Source: a bacterium
GTDB lineage: Bacteria; Actinomycetota; Actinomycetes; Actinomycetales; Actinomycetaceae
Direction: 5' to 3'
Assembly (NCBI GenBank): GCA_030544165.1
Contig: JAUNRP010000051.1
Coordinates: 1-10,634, forward strand
DNA: 10,634 bases
Both the position numbers and the translations under genes were made by a program. Shown piece after piece: positions 6,321 through 10,634 of the stretch (the stretch's first letter is position 1; every line of letters starts with the position of its first letter). A model generated the notes under the pieces. The model searched no databases and was not told where the DNA came from. It worked only from the letters and a program-made list of their open reading frames with translations.

Positions 6321-7625
6321 CTAGGAGTTGTCCGCGACCGACTGGATGCCCGCGAGGACGTCTGCCGGGTTGGCTCCCGTGGAGATGGTGCCGATCTGCG
6401 ACTGGATCTCAGCCTGCGTGGCGGACCATGCCGGGTTGGTGGAGGGGTAGAACTGCGCGAAGGGGAGCAGCTCGGTGAACGGGGCGAACTGATCGAGGGT
6501 GGTGCCCTCGGCGCCGGACTTGGTCACCGGGAGGAAGCCCTCGGTGTCCACGAACTTCACGTAGTTGTCCGCCTGGTAGAAGAAGTCCAGGAACGCGCCG
6601 ATCTGGGCGCCCTTGTCTCCATCGTTCTTGAAGGCCATGAGGTGATCGGCAACGCCGAGGGTGGCCTGCGAGCCGTCAACCGTGGGGATGTCCACGATCG
6701 AGTACTCGAGGTCCGGGTTGCGCTCCTCGATCCAGCCCATCATCGGGGGCAGGCCCACCACCATGCCGTACTCGCCCTGGATGAAGGCGTCCTGCATGGG
6801 GGTGCGCTGGGTGGCGCCGGCGTTGGGCTGGGTGAGCCCGTCGTCGATCATCTTCTTCATGAACTCCACGGCCGCGAGGTTCTCGGCGGAGTCAACGGTG
6901 ATCTCGGAGTCGGAGCCGTAGCCGCCGCCACCGGAGAAGATCCAGATACCGAGCTCGGCCTGGGCCTCCTCGTTACCGAGCGGCATGCCGTAGCCGTAGG
7001 CGTCGGTGTTGTCCACGATCAGCTGGGCGGCCTCGTGCAGCTCGTCCCAGGTGGTGGGGACGGACGCGCCGGCCTCCTCGAGGATGGCGTCGTTGACGAA
7101 CAGGGCGCGGGCGGAGGCGATCAGCGGGAAGCCGTACTGCTTGCCGTCCATGGTGGCGTTCTGGATGAAGCCGTCCTGGAAGTCCGCGATGGTCTCCTCC
7201 GAGAGGATCTCGTCCGCCGAGTAGAGCAGCTCATCCTCCACGTAGCCGGAGAAGGCATCGATCGAGAGGATGTCCGGCGCCTGGTTGGACTGGACCTTGG
7301 TGCGGATCACATCGTTGATGTTCTCCCACGACTGGATCTCCAGCTCGATGGTCACACCCGGGTTGTCGGCCTCGAACGCATCGATGACCTCCTGCCACAG
7401 GGTGGTGGTGTTGTCCGAGTAGGACGCGGCGAGCATGGTGAGCTCGGCCTCCGCGAGGCCTCCCTCGCCGCCCTCGCCACCGGTGGTCTCACCGCCGGCG
7501 CCTGCCGTCGTCTCGCCGCCCCCTGCCGGGGTGGTGGTTCCGCCACCGCCGTTGCCGCCGCCACAGGCGGCGAGTCCGAACGCGGTGAGCATGGCCAGCG
7601 AGACCGTTGCGAATGTGCGCTTCAT
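6321..7625 (-). CDS. Sugar ABC transporter substrate-binding lipoprotein
   Basis: This is a 434-residue family-1 solute-binding protein. A short lipoprotein signal MKRTFATVSLAMLTAFGLAAC has the lipobox LAAC with lipidated Cys21. A 35-residue Gly/Thr/Glu-rich flexible linker (22-56, with GGETT repeated) tethers the binding domain (about 57-434) to the membrane. The domain shows usual features of CUT1 binding proteins: TLWQEVIDAFEADNPGVTIE near the start, PDILSIDAF, YGFPL, then TWDELHEAAQ and late PVTKSGAEG. The start at ATG 7625 is fixed by AAGGAG 4 bases upstream and by the signal peptide. The open frame further upstream (to 7727) runs into the promoter. It is the first gene of the operon and is followed by a strong hairpin. 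The substrate cannot be read from sequence. An oligosaccharide or amino sugar is suggested by the SIS enzyme. Confidence 0.95.
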   Translation of the reverse strand: MKRTFATVSLAMLTAFGLAACGGGNGGGGTTTPAGGGETTAGAGGETTGGEGGEGGLAEAELTMLAASYSDNTTTLWQEVIDAFEADNPGVTIELEIQSWENINDVIRTKVQSNQAPDILSIDAFSGYVEDELLYSADEILSEETIADFQDGFIQNATMDGKQYGFPLIASARALFVNDAILEEAGASVPTTWDELHEAAQLIVDNTDAYGYGMPLGNEEAQAELGIWIFSGGGGYGSDSEITVDSAENLAAVEFMKKMIDDGLTQPNAGATQRTPMQDAFIQGEYGMVVGLPPMMGWIEERNPDLEYSIVDIPTVDGSQATLGVADHLMAFKNDGDKGAQIGAFLDFFYQADNYVKFVDTEGFLPVTKSGAEGTTLDQFAPFTELLPFAQFYPSTNPAWSATQAEIQSQIGTISTGANPADVLAGIQSVADNS

Positions 7626-7736
7626 TGTGCTCCTTGATATCGCGCCCGGGCGTCCTCGCCTGGGCTGGGTCACCCACCCTCCGGATGAGTGTTGCTGAGT
7701 GAAAGTGACAGAAACAGTCACGATCAATCAAGCAAT

Positions 7737-7749
7737 GCACCAATGGTGC
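7737..7749. promoter_or_regulatory. Operator-like palindrome GCACCA-A-TGGTGC
   Basis: Six-base perfect arms flank a single A. A second, wider inverted repeat (CAAGCA at 7729-7734 and TGCTTG at 7747-7752) overlaps it. The 13-bp site covers the proposed -10 of the sugar operon promoter, the classic position for a repressor such as a LacI- or GntR-family sugar regulator. No such regulator gene is present in this window, so the regulator identity is inference. Confidence 0.55.
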
Positions 7750-7771
7750 TTGTTCGCTCAGAATCTGTCAA
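7743..7771 (-). promoter_or_regulatory. Candidate promoter of the sugar ABC operon
   Basis: On the minus strand a perfect TTGACA (7771 to 7766) is followed after 17 bases by CACCAT (7748 to 7743), which keeps the key A2, A5 and T6 of the -10 consensus. Transcription would begin near 7736, giving a leader of about 110 bases. The weak -10 combined with a perfect -35 suits a regulated promoter. Confidence 0.5.
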
Positions 7772-7874
7772 CCGATTCGGGGGGATCGGGATGTCACGAT
7801 TCGGCCACGGTCCACCACCCGGACGCTCTCGTCCATGGCGGGCCGGACGTGTCTGGCGTCACGGATCCGCGCGA

Positions 7875-7880
7875 TAGGCT
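7875..7880 (+). promoter_or_regulatory. Candidate -10 of the ppdK promoter
   Basis: TAGGCT (TANNNT) lies 64 bases ahead of the ppdK ATG. The -35 region at about 7851-7857 (GTCTGGC) is a poor match. The start site would fall near 7887, with a leader of about 58 bases. In this leader, TTCTCA (7913-7918) can pair with TGAGAA (7935-7940), placing the GAAAGG ribosome site in the loop. Confidence 0.4.
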
Positions 7881-7944
7881 GGGGGCCTCTGCGAGTTCGC
7901 AATGACGCACGTTTCTCATCAGCTCTGAAAGGTTTGAGAACACA

Positions 7945-10634
7945 ATGACCAAGTACGTCTACATGTTCAATGAGGGCGATAGGGACCAGAAGGACCTCCT
8001 CGGAGGCAAGGGCGCCAACCTGGCCGAGATGACCAACATCGGTCTCCCGGTTCCCCCCGGTTTCACCATCACCACGGACACCTGCCGGTACTACATGGAG
8101 CACCAGGACGTCCCCGATGAGCTCGAGGGCCAGGTGACGGAGGCGGTCAAGGGCGTGGAGGCGCAGATGAGCCGCGGATTCGGCGATCCCGCCAACCCGC
8201 TCCTCATCTCCGTGCGCTCCGGCGCCAAGTTCTCCATGCCCGGCATGATGGAGACGGTCCTCAACATCGGCCTCAACGACGAGACCGTGAAGGGCCTCGC
8301 CGAGATGGCGGATGGCAACGAGCGCTTCGCGTGGGACTCCTACCGCCGCCTGCTCCAGATGTTCGGCAAGACCGTGCTGGACATCGAGGGTGACAAGTTC
8401 GCCGATGCGTTCGATGCCAAGAAGGAGGAGCGCGGGGTTGCCTCCGATCCGGAGCTCACCGCGGACGCCCTCCAGGAGGTGGTGGAGGAGTTCAAGGCCA
8501 TCATCAAGGAGGAGACCGGCGAGGACTTCCCGCAGGACGTGCGCGAGCAGCTCAATGCGGCGATCGTGGCCGTCTTCAACTCCTGGAACACCGAGCGCGC
8601 GGTGCTCTACCGCAAGCGCGAGAAGATCGCGGACGATCTCGGAACGGCCGTGAACGTCCAGACCATGGTGTTCGGCAACCTCGGCGAGGGCTCGGGCACC
8701 GGCGTGACCTTCACCCGCGATCCCTCCACCGGCCACTCCGGCGTGTACGGTGACTACCTCGAGAACGCCCAGGGCGAGGACGTGGTGGCGGGTATCCGCA
8801 ACACCCTCCCGCTCGCCGCGCTCGAGGAGATCGACAAGTCCGCCTATGACGCGCTGCGTGCGAACCTCACCAAGCTCGAGAACCACTACCGCGACATGTG
8901 CGATATCGAGTTCACCGTGGAGAGCGGCAACCTCTGGATGCTGCAGACCCGCGTGGGCAAGCGCACCGCCGGCGCCGCCTTCCGGATCGCCGAGCAGTTG
9001 CTCGATGAGGGCCTGATCACCGAGGACGAGGCGCTCGAGCGCGTCACGGGCTCCCAGCTCACCTCGCTCATGTTCCCCCAGTTCGACACCTCCGCGGACC
9101 GCACCCGCCTCACCAAGGGCATGGCCGCCTCTCCCGGCGCCGCGGTGGGCGAGATCGTGTTCGACTCGCCGTCCGCCGTCGAGCGCAAGGCCGCCGGCGC
9201 CAAGGTGATCCTGGTGCGCCGCGAGACCAACCCGGACGACCTCGCGGGCATGATCGCCTCGGAGGGTATCCTCACCGCGCGCGGTGGAAAGACCTCCCAC
9301 GCGGCCGTGGTTGCCCGTGGCATGGGGACCACCGCCGTCGTCGGGGCAGAGGAACTGATCATCAATGCCGAGGCGGGCACCCTGACCGTGGGCGGCACCG
9401 TCCTGCGCGCGGGTGACACCATCGCGATCGACGGCGGCACCGGAGAGGTGTTCGCGGGGGACGTCCCCGTGGTTCCCTCCGCGGTGACCACCTACTTCGA
9501 GGACGGGCTCGAGACGGCCCTCGGGGCGGCCGCGGACGATGAGGAGCGGGAGCTCGTCTCCGCCGTGCACCGGATCGTCAGCCACGCGGACACCGTGCGC
9601 CGCCTCAAGGTGCGCGCCAACGCGGACACCCCGGAGGACGCGGCCCGCGCCCGTGCGTTCGGCGCGGAGGGCATCGGCCTGACCCGCACCGAGCACATGT
9701 TCCTGGGCGATCGCCGCTCGCTGGTGGAGCACGTGATCCTCGCGGACTCGCCGGACGAGCGGGACACCGCCTTCAACCAGCTCACCCCGCTCCAGAAGGG
9801 TGACTTCGTGGAGATCCTCGAGGCGATGGACGGCCTGCCCGTCACCATCCGCCTCATCGATCCGCCGCTGCACGAGTTCCTCCCGGACCTCACCTCGCTC
9901 GCCGTGAAGCGCGCGATCAACGAGGACAAGGGGATCTCGGCGCCGGAGATCGACACGCTGTTCACTGCGGTCAACCGCATGCACGAGGCCAACCCCATGC
10001 TCGGCCTGCGCGGCGTACGCCTCGGCATCAAGATGCCCGGCCTGTTCGATCTGCAGATCCGCGCCATCGCAGAGGCCTGCGTGGACCGCATCAACGCCGG
10101 CGGCGATCCCAAGCCGGAGATCATGGTGCCGCTCGTGGGTGACATCCGCGAGCTCACCCTCATCCGCGAGCGCGGCGAGGAGATCATCCGGGAGGTCCAG
10201 GAGGCCTCGGGCGTGACGCTGGACATCGCGATCGGCGCGATGCTCGAGCTGCCGCGCGCGTGCGTCACCTCCTCCACCGTGGCGGAGGAGTCGGACTTCT
10301 TCTCCTTCGGGACGAATGACCTCACCCAGACCGTGTGGGGCTTCTCCCGCGATGACGTGGAGGGCGCGTTCTTCACGGAGTACATGGACTCCGGGATCTT
10401 CGCCACCTCGCCGTTCGAGTCCATCGACGTCAAGGGCGTGGGCGAGCTCGTGCGCCTCGGCGTGGAGGGTGCACGCGGCACCAAGCCGGGCATCAAGCTC
10501 GGCGTGTGCGGTGAGCACGGCGGTGACCCGGACTCGATCCACTTCTTCAACGAGGTGGGCCTGGACTACGTCTCCTGCTCGCCGTTCCGCGTGCCGGTGG
10601 CCCGCCTGGAGGCCGGCCGCGCCGCGCTCGGCAC
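7945..10634 (+). CDS. ppdK: Pyruvate, phosphate dikinase (3' end outside window)
   Basis: 896 codons are visible without a stop. The enzyme interconverts pyruvate + ATP + phosphate and PEP + AMP + pyrophosphate in the cytoplasm. The N-terminal ATP-grasp part has GGKGANLAEM (K22), SVRSGA (R91), FTRDPSTG, and E322 and Q334 in DIEFTVE and MLQTRVG. The central swivelling domain has GGKTSHAAVVARGMG with phospho-carrier His452, and Thr450 is the usual target of PDRP-type regulators. The C-terminal PEP/pyruvate barrel has GLTRTEH (R581), IRLIDPPLHEF, FGTNDLTQTVWGFSRDD and GVCGEHGGD with the proton-donor Cys855. Compared with the well-studied Clostridium symbiosum enzyme, about 20 extra residues lie between the carrier His and R581. 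By that alignment only the last few codons are missing here. The start MTKYVYMFNEGD is typical, with GAAAGG 12 bases upstream. It is divergent from the sugar operon. Confidence 0.97.
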   Translation, partial: MTKYVYMFNEGDRDQKDLLGGKGANLAEMTNIGLPVPPGFTITTDTCRYYMEHQDVPDELEGQVTEAVKGVEAQMSRGFGDPANPLLISVRSGAKFSMPGMMETVLNIGLNDETVKGLAEMADGNERFAWDSYRRLLQMFGKTVLDIEGDKFADAFDAKKEERGVASDPELTADALQEVVEEFKAIIKEETGEDFPQDVREQLNAAIVAVFNSWNTERAVLYRKREKIADDLGTAVNVQTMVFGNLGEGSGTGVTFTRDPSTGHSGVYGDYLENAQGEDVVAGIRNTLPLAALEEIDKSAYDALRANLTKLENHYRDMCDIEFTVESGNLWMLQTRVGKRTAGAAFRIAEQLLDEGLITEDEALERVTGSQLTSLMFPQFDTSADRTRLTKGMAASPGAAVGEIVFDSPSAVERKAAGAKVILVRRETNPDDLAGMIASEGILTARGGKTSHAAVVARGMGTTAVVGAEELIINAEAGTLTVGGTVLRAGDTIAIDGGTGEVFAGDVPVVPSAVTTYFEDGLETALGAAADDEERELVSAVHRIVSHADTVRRLKVRANADTPEDAARARAFGAEGIGLTRTEHMFLGDRRSLVEHVILADSPDERDTAFNQLTPLQKGDFVEILEAMDGLPVTIRLIDPPLHEFLPDLTSLAVKRAINEDKGISAPEIDTLFTAVNRMHEANPMLGLRGVRLGIKMPGLFDLQIRAIAEACVDRINAGGDPKPEIMVPLVGDIRELTLIRERGEEIIREVQEASGVTLDIAIGAMLELPRACVTSSTVAEESDFFSFGTNDLTQTVWGFSRDDVEGAFFTEYMDSGIFATSPFESIDVKGVGELVRLGVEGARGTKPGIKLGVCGEHGGDPDSIHFFNEVGLDYVSCSPFRVPVARLEAGRAALG

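Larger units (their letters stand above)
7626..7944. other. Divergent regulatory region between sugar operon and ppdK
   Basis: These 319 bases hold no convincing gene. From left to right they contain the ribosome site of the binding-protein gene, an imperfect palindrome GTGAC-N7-GTCAC (7705-7721), the operator-like palindrome 7737-7749 overlying the sugar promoter, two copies of CGATTCGG 24 bases apart (7773-7780 and 7797-7804), and the probable ppdK promoter (7875-7880) with its leader. Features detailed separately are only summarised here. Confidence 0.6.

Noticed and set aside
7705..7721. CRP/GlxR binding site
   Set aside because: Arms are GTGAC/GTCAC with a 7-base centre, and the conserved TGTGA-N6-TCACA layout is not met. 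It was kept only as an unassigned palindrome.
7626..7727. Longer binding-protein start at 7727
   Set aside because: It would bury the lipoprotein signal peptide 34 residues inside the protein, while ATG 7625 has an AAGGAG ribosome site.
7768..10542. A 924-codon open frame antisense to ppdK
   Set aside because: It is Leu/Glu/His/Gly-rich low-complexity sequence without family motifs, and lies opposite a gene with every PPDK catalytic residue intact. Long antisense frames are expected in GC-rich coding DNA.
1..10634. Mobile elements, CRISPR arrays, tRNA or rRNA genes, phage or defence genes
   Set aside because: None seen on either strand. No transposase or integrase motifs, no regularly spaced repeats and no tRNA-like cloverleaf were recognised.

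Overview
The window is high-GC DNA (roughly two thirds G+C by eye) with tightly packed genes, ATGA/GTGA-type translational coupling, NarL-type two-component genes of the actinobacterial 'sensor domain' kind, and a CUT1 sugar-import operon without its own ATPase. Together these point to an actinobacterium (Actinomycetota), perhaps of the Micrococcales type. The lineage is an inference from gene style, not a database match.

Layout. (1) 28-2869, minus strand: a three-gene signalling operon of membrane histidine kinase, NarL/FixJ response regulator and a membrane-anchored DUF4097-like beta-repeat protein. The first two overlap by 10 bases and the third follows after 11 bases. (2) 2870-3114: a 245-bp divergent intergenic region with GC-rich hairpins. 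(3) 3115-3348, plus strand: a small CsbD-like stress protein, followed by a perfect 13-bp stem terminator placed between two convergent transcription units. (4) 3429-7625, minus strand: a sugar-import operon in the order lipoprotein substrate-binding protein, MalF-type permease, MalG-type permease and GlmS-like SIS-domain sugar-phosphate enzyme. A 14-bp perfect hairpin lies between the binding-protein gene and the first permease gene. (5) 7626-7944: a 319-bp divergent regulatory region with a TTGACA promoter for the sugar operon whose -10 lies under a palindrome, plus direct repeats and a separate promoter candidate for the gene on the right. (6) 7945 to the right edge, plus strand: pyruvate, phosphate dikinase, open at the window end but almost full length.

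How it may work together. The ABC genes should take up an oligosaccharide or amino sugar using a shared MsiK-type ATPase encoded elsewhere. The SIS enzyme, which has GlmS isomerase residues but no glutaminase domain, probably acts on the phosphorylated amino sugar or keto-amine. PPDK sits at the PEP/pyruvate node and is divergently controlled from the same gap. The kinase/regulator/DUF4097 operon and the CsbD-like gene look like envelope or general stress functions.

I found no mobile element, CRISPR array, tRNA or rRNA, and no clearly new multi-gene system. The points most worth a second look are a kinase with proline in place of the phosphatase-motif glutamine, a GlmS-like enzyme with Arg at the position of the catalytic C-terminal Lys, and the structured regulatory DNA around the sugar operon.
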